Shown: piece after piece, positions 1 through 6,919 of the stretch
How positions within the stretch are numbered: the first letter of the stretch is position 1
Layout of the letters: every line of letters starts with the position of its first letter
DNA from: an uncultured Leucobacter sp.
Lineage (GTDB): Bacteria; Actinomycetota; Actinomycetes; Actinomycetales; Microbacteriaceae
Direction of reading: 5' to 3'
DNA length: 11,639 nucleotides
Assembly: GCA_945952575.1 (NCBI GenBank)
Contig: CAMFIY010000053.1
Coordinates: forward strand, 1 to 11,639
Program-made: the position numbers and the translations under genes
The notes under the pieces: model-generated
Told to the model about the DNA's origin: nothing
The model's input: the letters and a program-made list of their open reading frames with translations, nothing else
Databases searched by the model: none

Positions 1-1
1 G

Positions 2-1240
2 CCGGGCACGGCCCTCGATGCCCCGCTCGATCGACTCCTCCACCGCCTGACCGTCGGCATCCGGGATCGTCCGAGCGAACAGGGCAGCGAGGCGATCTCG
101 ATCGTGTTCGACGTGAGCGAGGTGCTCGCCCCTCGGAGCGATGAGCTCCCCGTCCTGGTCCGGATCGCACCGCGCCCCCCGGCCGAGCCCGGACACGAGG
201 CGCATCCCGCCTCGCATCTCCGCGCGATCCCGAGGATCCTGCACATCACCGGCGGGCACACCACCCTGGGCGAGGAGCTCGTCGGGCTCGACGAGCCCGC
301 GCTCCGACGGACCGCGGGCTCCCTGCCGAAGGGCGGGCGGTACATCGTGACGAGCGTCGGCTCGCTCGTGAATCCGGCGCACGAGCTGCGGGCCGGAGAG
401 ATCCTGCTCGACATCGCGGAGCCGACGAACATCGAGCACTCCCGCAACTTCGTGAGCAGCTCCTTCGCGATCCGCGAGCAGAGCGCGTTCGTCAACGACT
501 CGCTCCTCCCCGCGGCCGAGACCTTCGCGAGCGCGATCGCACGCGCCGTCGCCCGCCTCGGACCGCAGGCGCGCGCCTACGTCGCGACGAACGACGGAGG
601 ATGCACGCCGCTCACCCGGCTATCGATCACGCCCGTGCACGCGGCGCTCTCGGCGGCCTCGAGCGAGCTCCTCGGCGCCGCGACGGTCTGCGGGATCGAG
701 AGCGGCCATGTCATCGTCGCCGGCCCGACGCGGCGGATCCTCGGGGAGCTGGTCTCGGGGGCGCCGACCACGCTGCCCAAACGCCGGATCGACTCCGGTC
801 ACACGCTCGCCACGCACGCCGCCAACGTCAACCCGGTGACCGAGTCGCTGCTCGCCGACCGCGAGCAGCTCCCCCTCCTCGTCCCCGCCGCGCCCGGAAC
901 GGATCTCGGGGACTACCCCTCCGATCGGGTGAGGAGCACCGAGGTCGATCTGCGCGCGCTGGGCGCGGCGAACGCACCGCTCAGCGAATGGGTGGACCGC
1001 GTCGTGAAGGTGAGCAACGAGGCCGAGATGGAGCGCGCCCTGGCGGCGGCCCGGGCCCGCGTCGGCGCCAGGCTGGTGTCCTTCGGCGCGCAGCCGTCGC
1101 AGGTCCGCATCCTCGAGTCGAGCGCGGTCGCGACCGCGTACGAGCACCCGAGCGTGGTCTCGGTCAGGGTGCGCGGCACGGCGGGCATCAGGCCCGGCGG
1201 GGATGCGGAGAGGAGCGGCCATGCGACTCAGCAGCGCTGA
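2..1240 (+). CDS. Divergent hydantoinase/oxoprolinase family protein (5' end missing)
   Basis: The reading frame is open from base 2, so the gene starts upstream of the window; 412 residues are visible and the GTG at 104 is an internal valine. The family (HyuA/OplA-like) cleaves cyclic amides such as hydantoins or 5-oxoproline, usually with ATP. Family resemblance is seen in a GG...GEELVGLDE block, the VGSLVNPAHE stretch (typical members have a SPVNPxHE-like segment), FVNDSLLPAAETF, and YVATNDGGCTP followed by PVHAALS (compare the QNDGT...SGPTNS region). Where typical members carry the phosphate-binding DVGGTTTD motif and a later LGGG motif, this protein reads CGIESGHVIVAG and has no obvious substitute. 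It overlaps the next gene by 20 nt and shares an operon with it. A paired accessory or altered-specificity enzyme is possible. The family call is fairly secure; the substrate is unknown. Confidence 0.72.
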   Translation, partial: PGTALDAPLDRLLHRLTVGIRDRPSEQGSEAISIVFDVSEVLAPRSDELPVLVRIAPRPPAEPGHEAHPASHLRAIPRILHITGGHTTLGEELVGLDEPALRRTAGSLPKGGRYIVTSVGSLVNPAHELRAGEILLDIAEPTNIEHSRNFVSSSFAIREQSAFVNDSLLPAAETFASAIARAVARLGPQARAYVATNDGGCTPLTRLSITPVHAALSAASSELLGAATVCGIESGHVIVAGPTRRILGELVSGAPTTLPKRRIDSGHTLATHAANVNPVTESLLADREQLPLLVPAAPGTDLGDYPSDRVRSTEVDLRALGAANAPLSEWVDRVVKVSNEAEMERALAAARARVGARLVSFGAQPSQVRILESSAVATAYEHPSVVSVRVRGTAGIRPGGDAERSGHATQQR

Positions 1241-2279
1241 CATCCGGCACCTCGACACGGGCGCCCTCTTCCTCGCCTGCGCCCCCGACCCCAGCTGGTG
1301 CCGCGAGCAGGCGAGACGCACACTGCTCCACATGGAGGAGAGCCGGGAGCAGCCGGACCTCGTCGGCGCCGACGCGCTCGACGACGATGCGCTGGTCGTC
1401 GCACTCGGCTTCGTGAACAACGGCCTCCCCCTCTCCGAGCTCCGCCCGGTCGGCGACGAGTTCGTCACGAGCCTCCGCCTCGTGGAGGAGGCGATCGGCC
1501 GACCGGCGAGCGGCGTGATCCCCCTCGCCGCCGCGAACGTCAACGCGCTGGTCCCGATGCTGACGGGAATGCAGCTCGACGTGCCGGTGGTCGATGCGGA
1601 TCCGCAGGGGCGCGTCTTCCCCATGCTGCACCAGTCGGTCTTCACGCTCGCCGGGCTCTCGGCCGGGCCGATCGGGGCGACGGGCGCGACCGGCGAATCC
1701 GCGCTCCTCGGGGTGCGCACCCCGCTGCGAGCCGAGCGGCTCGTCCGGGCGCTGGCCAGCGAGTTCGGCGGCTGGTCCGCGACCGCCCTCTACCCGATGA
1801 CGGCGAGGGAGCTCCGTCAGCACGGGATCCTCGGCAGCATCTCGCGGATCATCCGGCTGGGCGAGATCCTCGACTCCTCGCTCTCGGTGGCCGAGAAGCA
1901 CGACGAGCTGCGGCGCGTCGAGCGGGTGCGACGCATCGTCCGGGCTCGCGTCAGCGATGTCAGCACCCTCTCTCGGCCCTCGCCTCCCGGCCAGCTGGAC
2001 AAGCCGTCGAGCGTGATCCTGACCGAGGAGGGTCGGGGCCGCATCGTGCAGCTGGAGATCCAGAACGAGCTCCTCATGGTGCTGCTCGACGGCCAGGTCG
2101 TGGCCACGATCCCGGACATCATCACGCTCCTGCACCCCGAGGATGCGAGCGTCGCGAATCTGGAGGACCTCTGGGTGGGCAACACGCTCGACATCGTCAT
2201 GATCCGGGCGTACGACCCCTGGTACTCGGAGCCCGGCCTCGCGCTCTCGGGGCCGGACGCCGTGCACAGCTGGAGGTAG
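1221..2279 (+). CDS. DUF917 family protein (S-methyl-thiohydantoin desulfurase-like)
   Basis: This 352-residue protein starts at ATG 1221, behind a GGAGAGGAG ribosome site at 1207-1215; the in-frame GTG at 1203 would place that site inside the gene. DUF917 proteins (COG3535) are about 350-370 residues, usually sit next to hydantoinases, and are annotated as S-methyl-thiohydantoin desulfurases. Family landmarks are NVNALVP, the DADPQGRVFPML block (typical DGDGMGRAFPE), a GSIS segment before a conserved helix, and the C-terminal half with EIQNELL, VATIPDIITLL and the final LSGPDAVHS. The N-terminal LGTGGGG-type loop is replaced by GALFLACAPDP, and the usual EIGG before NAL by PLAAAN. It lies within a tight operon: the hydantoinase overlaps its start, and the PucR regulator begins 3 nt after its TAG. 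Membership is clear; the reaction is not shown. Confidence 0.82.
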   Translation: MRLSSADIRHLDTGALFLACAPDPSWCREQARRTLLHMEESREQPDLVGADALDDDALVVALGFVNNGLPLSELRPVGDEFVTSLRLVEEAIGRPASGVIPLAAANVNALVPMLTGMQLDVPVVDADPQGRVFPMLHQSVFTLAGLSAGPIGATGATGESALLGVRTPLRAERLVRALASEFGGWSATALYPMTARELRQHGILGSISRIIRLGEILDSSLSVAEKHDELRRVERVRRIVRARVSDVSTLSRPSPPGQLDKPSSVILTEEGRGRIVQLEIQNELLMVLLDGQVVATIPDIITLLHPEDASVANLEDLWVGNTLDIVMIRAYDPWYSEPGLALSGPDAVHSWR

Positions 2280-2282
2280 CGG

Positions 2283-3728
2283 ATGGAGAGAAGCAGCAGT
2301 CCCGCGGAGCTCGGCGACCTGCTCCGCGCGCGGACGCTCGATCATCTGCGACCGCTCCACGTCGCGTCGTCGCGGAGCGCCGTGCGGGATGTCGCGCTGG
2401 TCACCGACATCGAGGAGGTCTCCACGGTCGGCCCCGACACGGTCGTGCTGCTCTCGGAGAGCATGACCCGCGGCGGATGGATACTCTCCGCCGCGCTCCG
2501 CTACGCGTGGGAGCGCCGGGCCTGCGCGCTCATCGTGTCCGAGCACTCGGCCACCGAGGCGGTCGTCGAGCTCGCCCGTCGGCTCGGGATCTCACTCCTC
2601 ATGACCGATCGGGAGGCGAAGCGCGTGACCATCGATCTCGCGATCGAGCTCGGAGTGGCGCGAGCCGGCACGCTCGCCCGTCTCCGGGCAGCCACCGAGC
2701 GGGTGGCCGCGGCTTCCGGGCTCCCGTCGGCGCTGGAGGAGCTCCGGAGCGAGCTGGGGATCGCGCACGCGGGAATCGACACCGCCGCAGCTCCGCTCTC
2801 CGCCGCGACGGATGACGGCGATCGGAGCGCCGTTCTCGTCTCCGTGGAGCTCTTCCCCGGCAAGGCCGCGACCGAGCGGCTGTCCGCACTCGTGCCGGCC
2901 GACCGCGCCGACTACGCCGAGCAGTTGCTGGTCGCGGCGGCGCCGACCGCGCGCGGCCTGCTGCTGCAGGCGCGTCTGGAAGCGGCGCGCAGGTCGCTGC
3001 CCCCGATCGCGCTCACCGCGCTCACGGGCTTCGACCCGCGGGACACGCTGGACGAGCCCGCGGGGTCCATCGACTCCGACCCGCTGGTCTGGCCCATCGA
3101 GGGCGACTATCTGGTGCTCTGCCTGATCACCGCGGATCGTGATCGGGTGGGCGCCGCGGTGCACCAGCTCTGGAACTCGGTCTTCCCAGACCTCCCCCTC
3201 GCCGGCTTCGCGAACGGCTGGCTCGCGTTCGTCCCGCTTCCCGAACCCGCGTCGGCTGCTGAGCTGCTCGAGGGCCTGCGCCGGCGGCTGCCCATCGTGC
3301 GCACCCTCGAACTGCGGATCGGCGCGTCCTCGGCCCACCGCGGCCGGGGGCAGAGCAGCATCGGAATCCGCGAAGCCTGGATGGCGGCCCGCATGGCCGA
3401 CCCGCGCGGTTCCGAACGGACGGCGGTGGTCGACTACGGCGACACTCCCTGGCGCCTCGTCGGGCGCCTCCTGCCGAAGGACCTGGCCGAGGCGCTCCTC
3501 AGCGGCTCGCATCCCCGCCTCGCGATGGATCCCGCGCGCGCCGAGCTCACCGATTCGATCCTGGCCTACCTCGACCACGGCGGGTCGACGACGGCGGCCG
3601 CCCGAGCCCTCGGCGTGCACCGCAACACGCTGCAGGCGAGGCTTCGGCGCGCGGAGGAGCTGGGCATCCGGCTCGGCGAGCCGGATGCGACCCTGCCGTT
3701 GCACCTGCTCCTCGCGGCCACACGGTGA
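2283..3728 (+). CDS. PucR-family transcriptional regulator
   Basis: This is a 481-residue DNA-binding regulator. An N-terminal PucR ligand-sensing domain lies at roughly residues 20-130, with the VVLLSESM and ALIVSEHS strands and the GISLLM segment. A central CdaR/GGDEF-like domain is suggested by RIGASS...GIREAWMAARMA near 340-370. A C-terminal PucR helix-turn-helix spans about 423-461 and contains TTAAARALGVHRNTLQARL. Start ATG 2283 is preceded by TGGAGG at 2271-2276, an ideal spacing. It follows DUF917 by 3 nt and is almost certainly cotranscribed, so it most likely controls the hydantoinase/DUF917 unit in response to that pathway's substrate. PucR proteins are usually activators of nitrogen-compound catabolism genes. 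It could also influence the hydroxyproline genes that begin 121 nt downstream, but nothing in the sequence shows this. Confidence 0.9.
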   Translation: MERSSSPAELGDLLRARTLDHLRPLHVASSRSAVRDVALVTDIEEVSTVGPDTVVLLSESMTRGGWILSAALRYAWERRACALIVSEHSATEAVVELARRLGISLLMTDREAKRVTIDLAIELGVARAGTLARLRAATERVAAASGLPSALEELRSELGIAHAGIDTAAAPLSAATDDGDRSAVLVSVELFPGKAATERLSALVPADRADYAEQLLVAAAPTARGLLLQARLEAARRSLPPIALTALTGFDPRDTLDEPAGSIDSDPLVWPIEGDYLVLCLITADRDRVGAAVHQLWNSVFPDLPLAGFANGWLAFVPLPEPASAAELLEGLRRRLPIVRTLELRIGASSAHRGRGQSSIGIREAWMAARMADPRGSERTAVVDYGDTPWRLVGRLLPKDLAEALLSGSHPRLAMDPARAELTDSILAYLDHGGSTTAAARALGVHRNTLQARLRRAEELGIRLGEPDATLPLHLLLAATR

Positions 3729-3746
3729 ACAATCGCGGACTGCATC

Positions 3747-3774
3747 TTGCGCGGATCGGGCACCGTGATAGTCT
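3747..3774 (+). promoter_or_regulatory. Candidate promoter of the hydroxyproline operon
   Basis: A TTGCGC hexamer at 3747-3752 and a TAGTCT hexamer at 3769-3774 are separated by 16 nt, close to the sigma-70-like TTGnnn / TAnnnT pattern of actinobacteria. They lie in the only sizeable gap between the PucR gene and the DapA-family gene. Transcription would begin near 3780, giving a leader of about 70 nt that contains the inverted repeat at 3774-3815. No terminator-like hairpin separates the PucR gene from this site, so read-through from upstream is possible. This is a sequence match only. Confidence 0.4.
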
Positions 3775-3815
3775 GTGCAATGTCACACACCACGGATGAC
3801 ACTCACTCTTGCACA
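3774..3815. promoter_or_regulatory. Paired inverted repeat, candidate operator
   Basis: TGTGCAA at 3774-3780 is matched exactly in inverse by TTGCACA at 3809-3815. Inside it, TGTCA at 3781-3785 is matched by TGACA at 3797-3801, so both outer and inner arms pair, with a 7-nt asymmetry on the right side. The left arm overlaps the candidate -10 element and the rest would fall in the 5' leader. This placement suits repressor binding, and the GntR/FCD protein encoded in the operon is the obvious candidate ligand-responsive factor. An RNA hairpin in the leader is an alternative. Which protein binds is inference. Confidence 0.42.
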
Positions 3816-3849
3816 TCGACCGGGTGCTCCGATGTCGAAAGGAATCAAC

Positions 3850-4755
3850 ATGACCGAGAAGAAGCCCTGGCACGGAGTCATCGTCGCCACCGCCCTGCCG
3901 TTCAAGGACGACCTGTCGGTCGACTTCGACGCGTATGCCGAGCACGTCGCCTGGCTCGCGGCGAACGGTTGCGACGGCGTCGCGCCCAACGGCTCCCTCG
4001 GCGAATACCAGAACCTGAGCGACGTCGAGCGCGCCCAGGTCGTGAAGACCGCCGTCGAGGCCTCGCCCGAGGGCTTCACCGTCATGGCCGGCACCGGTGC
4101 CTACGGTGCGCTCCAGTCGGCGCACTGGGCCGAGCAGGCCGCTGAAGCCGGCGCCCAGTGCGTCATGCAGCTGCCGCCGAACGTGTACCGGGCCAACCAC
4201 GAGCAGGTCAAGCACCACTACGCCACCGTCGCCTCGGTCGGCCTGCCCGTCGTCGCCTACAACAACCCCATCGACACCAAGGTCGACCTGGTGCCCGAGC
4301 TCGTCGCCGACATCTTCAACGCCGGCAACATGGTCGGCATCAAGGAGTTCTCGGGCGACCCGCGTCGCATCTACGAGATCAAGGAACTCGTGCCCGATAT
4401 CGACATCCTGATCGGCACCGACGACACCGTGCTCGAGGTCGGCCTCGCCGGCGCCGTCGGGTGGGTCTCCGGCTACCCGAACGCCATCCCGCGCAGCTGC
4501 ATCGAGCTCTACAAGCTCTGCACCTCGGGCGATGTGCAGGATCTGGTCCGCGGCCAGGAGATCTACCGCGACCTGCACTCGCTGCTCCGCTGGGACTCGC
4601 GCACCGAATTCGTCGAGGCCATCAAGCTCTCGATGGACGTGCTCGGCCTCAAGGGCGGCGCCTGCCGCCCGCCGCGACTCCCGCTCGCCCAGGAGGTCGC
4701 CGATAAGATCGTCGCCGACACCCGGGCCGCCGCCGCGAAGGGCTACGACAAGTAA
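3850..4755 (+). CDS. DapA-family aldolase/deaminase, probable pyrroline-4-hydroxy-2-carboxylate deaminase
   Basis: This 301-residue TIM-barrel protein belongs to the dihydrodipicolinate synthase/N-acetylneuraminate lyase family. Start ATG 3850 has AAAGGA at 3838-3843; an upstream in-frame ATG at 3775 lies in the promoter region and would add a tail without family character. Catalytic landmarks are K165 in GIKEFSGD (the Schiff-base lysine) and Y137 in VVAYNNP. The usual GTTGE loop is GSLGE at 48-52. In hydroxyproline degradation a member of this family converts pyrroline-4-hydroxy-2-carboxylate to 2-oxoglutarate semialdehyde with release of ammonia. The downstream epimerase and D-amino-acid dehydrogenase subunits favour that role over lysine biosynthesis. 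A 13-bp hairpin separates it from the rest of the locus. The family is certain; the exact reaction rests on context. Another keto-acid dehydratase is the main alternative. Confidence 0.85.
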   Translation: MTEKKPWHGVIVATALPFKDDLSVDFDAYAEHVAWLAANGCDGVAPNGSLGEYQNLSDVERAQVVKTAVEASPEGFTVMAGTGAYGALQSAHWAEQAAEAGAQCVMQLPPNVYRANHEQVKHHYATVASVGLPVVAYNNPIDTKVDLVPELVADIFNAGNMVGIKEFSGDPRRIYEIKELVPDIDILIGTDDTVLEVGLAGAVGWVSGYPNAIPRSCIELYKLCTSGDVQDLVRGQEIYRDLHSLLRWDSRTEFVEAIKLSMDVLGLKGGACRPPRLPLAQEVADKIVADTRAAAAKGYDK

Positions 4756-4760
4756 TCGCC

Positions 4761-4796
4761 CGGATCCCGGCGCGGCGCGCGCTGCGCCGGGATCCG
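4761..4796 (+). terminator. Strong GC-rich intercistronic hairpin
   Basis: Arms CGGATCCCGGCGC (4761-4773) and GCGCCGGGATCCG (4784-4796) pair perfectly over 13 bp around a 10-nt loop. The hairpin begins 5 nt after the stop codon of the DapA-family gene. No T-run follows, so it is not a classic intrinsic terminator. It could be a U-tract-less terminator of the kind proposed for high-GC bacteria, a partial attenuator that lowers expression of the downstream six genes, or a 3' end stabiliser for the first message. The structure is directly visible; its role is inferred. Confidence 0.5.
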
Positions 4797-4844
4797 TCGA
4801 TTCCACCCCAGCGACGAAACACACCAGCACTCGAAGGAACGCAC

Positions 4845-5867
4845 ATGCGCACGAGCCGCGTCTACCACGCCGTCGATTCGCACACGGAGGGCATGCCCAC
4901 CCGCGTCATCACCGGAGGCGTCGGGGTCATCCCCGGCAAGACGATGGCCGAACGCCGCACCTGGTTCATCGAGCACAACGACGAGCTCCGCGAACTGCTC
5001 ATGTTCGAGCCGCGCGGCCACGCGTCGATGAGCGGAGCGATCCTGCAGCCCCCGACCCGCGAGGACTGCGACTGGGGCGTGCTCTACATCGAGGTCTCCG
5101 GCCTGCTGCCCATGTGCGGGCACGGCACGATCGGAGTGGCGACGGTGCTCGTCGAAACCGGGATGGTCGAAGTCAGCGAGCCGGTCACCACGATCCGCCT
5201 CGACACCCCCGCCGGCCTCGTCATCGCAGAGGTGGCGGTGAGCGACGGCCACGCCGACAGCGTCACCATCACCAACGTCCCGTCGTTCTCGGAGCGGCTC
5301 GACGCGAGCGTCGAGGTCCCCGGTCTCGGCACCGTCGCCTACGACCTCGCCTTCGGCGGCAACTTCTACGCCATCGTCGACCTCGAATCGCTCAGCCTCG
5401 ACGGGCGGCGCATCGAGTGGCGCGAGGATCGGGCGAACAAGGACGAGCTCATCACAGCCGGCCTCGCGATCATGGACGCCATCAACGAGTCGGACGAGCC
5501 GGTGCATCCCGAGCGCGACGACATCCGCGGCTGCCATCACGTCTATCTGAAAGCGCCCGGATCGACCGCGAAGCGCTCCCGACACGCCATGGCCATCTAC
5601 CCGGGCTGGTTCGACCGCTCGCCCTGCGGCACCGGCACGAGCGCGCGCATGGCTCAACTGCACGCCCGCGGCGAGCTCGCCCTCGACACCGACTTCATCA
5701 ACGAGTCCTACATCGGATCCCGCTTCGTCGGCCGCCTCATCGAGGAGACCGAGGTCGCCGGGCGCCCGGCCGTGATCCCGACCATCACCGGCCGGGCCTG
5801 GGTCACGGGCACCGCGCAGTACATGCTGGATCCGAGCGATCCGTTCCCGAGGGGCTTCCTCCTGTGA
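4845..5867 (+). CDS. Proline racemase family, probable 4-hydroxyproline 2-epimerase
   Basis: This 340-residue cytosolic enzyme starts at ATG 4845 after GAAGGA (4833-4838). The proline racemase fold is marked by DSHTEGMPTRVI near the N-terminus, C91 in MCGHGTIG, and C261 in SPCGTGTSA. The two cysteines act as the acid/base pair on either face of the alpha carbon. Having both argues for an epimerase/racemase and against trans-3-hydroxy-L-proline dehydratase, in which the second cysteine is typically threonine. Together with the D-amino-acid dehydrogenase genes and the DapA-family deaminase, the expected reaction is trans-4-hydroxy-L-proline to cis-4-hydroxy-D-proline, the first step of the pathway. 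Its TGA overlaps the GTG of the next gene by 4 nt. Proline racemase activity cannot be excluded from sequence alone. Confidence 0.9.
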   Translation: MRTSRVYHAVDSHTEGMPTRVITGGVGVIPGKTMAERRTWFIEHNDELRELLMFEPRGHASMSGAILQPPTREDCDWGVLYIEVSGLLPMCGHGTIGVATVLVETGMVEVSEPVTTIRLDTPAGLVIAEVAVSDGHADSVTITNVPSFSERLDASVEVPGLGTVAYDLAFGGNFYAIVDLESLSLDGRRIEWREDRANKDELITAGLAIMDAINESDEPVHPERDDIRGCHHVYLKAPGSTAKRSRHAMAIYPGWFDRSPCGTGTSARMAQLHARGELALDTDFINESYIGSRFVGRLIEETEVAGRPAVIPTITGRAWVTGTAQYMLDPSDPFPRGFLL

Positions 5868-6919
5868 GCACCGCGCTGCCCTTCTTCACCGCCGAGGACG
5901 TGCGGCGGCGGCTGCCGCTGGCCCATGCGATGGATGCCTTGGAGGCGGCACTGCGCGGCTCAGAACCGGGAGACGGGTCCGGCGACGACGGCATCGATCC
6001 CGAGAGCGACGGCCCGCGCCTCTTCAGCCCGGCGCCTCGCGGCGAGTTCCTCCTGCTTCCCGCGCAGGGCGCGGCGTTCAGCGGGCTCAAGGCCCTCACG
6101 GTCGCCCCGGAGAACCCGGCTCGCGGCCTCGAGAAGATCCAGGGCGTGTACATCCTCTATTCCTCGGATACCCTCGCACCGGTCGCCGTGCTCGAGGGCG
6201 CGAGCCTCACCGCGATCCGCACCCCGGCAGTGACCGTCTCGGCGATTCGCCAGCTCGCCGCGATCGCACCGGCCGGCGATGAGCTGCCCGCGGAGCCCCG
6301 CATCCTCGTCTTCGGCGCCGGCACCCAGGCGTTCACCCACATCCGGGCGGCGGCCATCGCCTTCCCCACTGCCCGCTTCGGGGTCGTGGGACGACGGCCC
6401 GAGCGCGTCGCCGCGCTGATCGAGGATCTCAGCGCCTCGGCCGAAGCGGCCGGCTGCTCGATCGTCGATCGCGGAGGCAGCGACGAGAGCATCGCCGCGG
6501 CCGTCTCCGAAGCGGACATCATCATCTGCGTCACGACCGCGAGCACCGCCCTCTTCGACGGCTCGCTCGTCCGCGACGGGGCGATCGTCGCCGCGGCCGG
6601 CACGCACGGACTCGATCTGCGGGAGGTGGATGACTCCCTCGTCTCCCGCGCCGATCTGGTCGTCGAGGGCCGCGGATCCGCACAGCGGGAGAACGGCAAC
6701 CTCGCATCGCTCTCGGATGCGGACTGGACGGGTGCGCACCGCCCCGCCAACCTCCGCGAGCTGGCTCGCGGAGCGTTCGCGCGCACGGCCGGTCGCCCGG
6801 TTCTGTATACGGGCGTCGGCATGGCATGGGAGGATTTGACGTGTGCGACCGCGGTGTACACGGCCCCTGCCGATGCTGCGCCTCAGACGGAGACGGTCGC
6901 CGAGCCCGAGGAGCCATGA
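5864..6919 (+). CDS. Ornithine cyclodeaminase/mu-crystallin family protein
   Basis: This 351-residue Rossmann-fold protein starts at GTG 5864 in a GTGA overlap, with GAGGGG at 5849-5854. Family features are K76 in SGLKALTVAPENP, LTAIRTPAVT with its conserved arginine, and the dinucleotide-binding VFGAGTQAFTHI. The acidic position usually present as a VDS-type aspartate near the C-terminal third reads VVEGRGSAQRENGN here, so glutamate appears instead. Relatives include ornithine cyclodeaminase, pyrroline-2-carboxylate reductase, ketimine reductase and alanine dehydrogenase. In this locus a ketimine reductase acting on a pyrroline-carboxylate is most plausible, for example salvage or proofreading of the dehydrogenase product, but no step of the standard 4-hydroxyproline route needs it. 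The C-terminal tail after about residue 330 is acidic and alanine-rich. The family is clear; substrate and cofactor direction are open. Confidence 0.82.
   Translation: MSTALPFFTAEDVRRRLPLAHAMDALEAALRGSEPGDGSGDDGIDPESDGPRLFSPAPRGEFLLLPAQGAAFSGLKALTVAPENPARGLEKIQGVYILYSSDTLAPVAVLEGASLTAIRTPAVTVSAIRQLAAIAPAGDELPAEPRILVFGAGTQAFTHIRAAAIAFPTARFGVVGRRPERVAALIEDLSASAEAAGCSIVDRGGSDESIAAAVSEADIIICVTTASTALFDGSLVRDGAIVAAAGTHGLDLREVDDSLVSRADLVVEGRGSAQRENGNLASLSDADWTGAHRPANLRELARGAFARTAGRPVLYTGVGMAWEDLTCATAVYTAPADAAPQTETVAEPEEP

Noticed and set aside
1188..2546. Minus-strand frame of 452 codons opposite the DUF917 gene
   Set aside because: It is a shadow of the DUF917 and PucR genes; the composition is typical of reversed high-GC coding sequence.
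3775..3849. ATG 3775 as start of the DapA-family protein
   Set aside because: It would lie inside the promoter/operator region, lacks a ribosome site and adds 25 residues not typical of the family; ATG 3850 has AAAGGA at a good distance.
3850..4755. Lysine-pathway dihydrodipicolinate synthase
   Set aside because: The neighbours are an epimerase, a D-amino-acid dehydrogenase and a GntR regulator rather than lysine genes, and the GTTGE loop is changed to GSLGE.
4532..5863. Upstream in-frame extension of the cyclodeaminase-family gene
   Set aside because: The extension overlaps the deaminase and epimerase genes in another frame and is Arg/His-rich without family similarity; the family begins at GTG 5864.
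4845..5867. trans-3-hydroxy-L-proline dehydratase
   Set aside because: Both catalytic cysteines (C91, C261) are present; dehydratases of this fold carry threonine at the second position.
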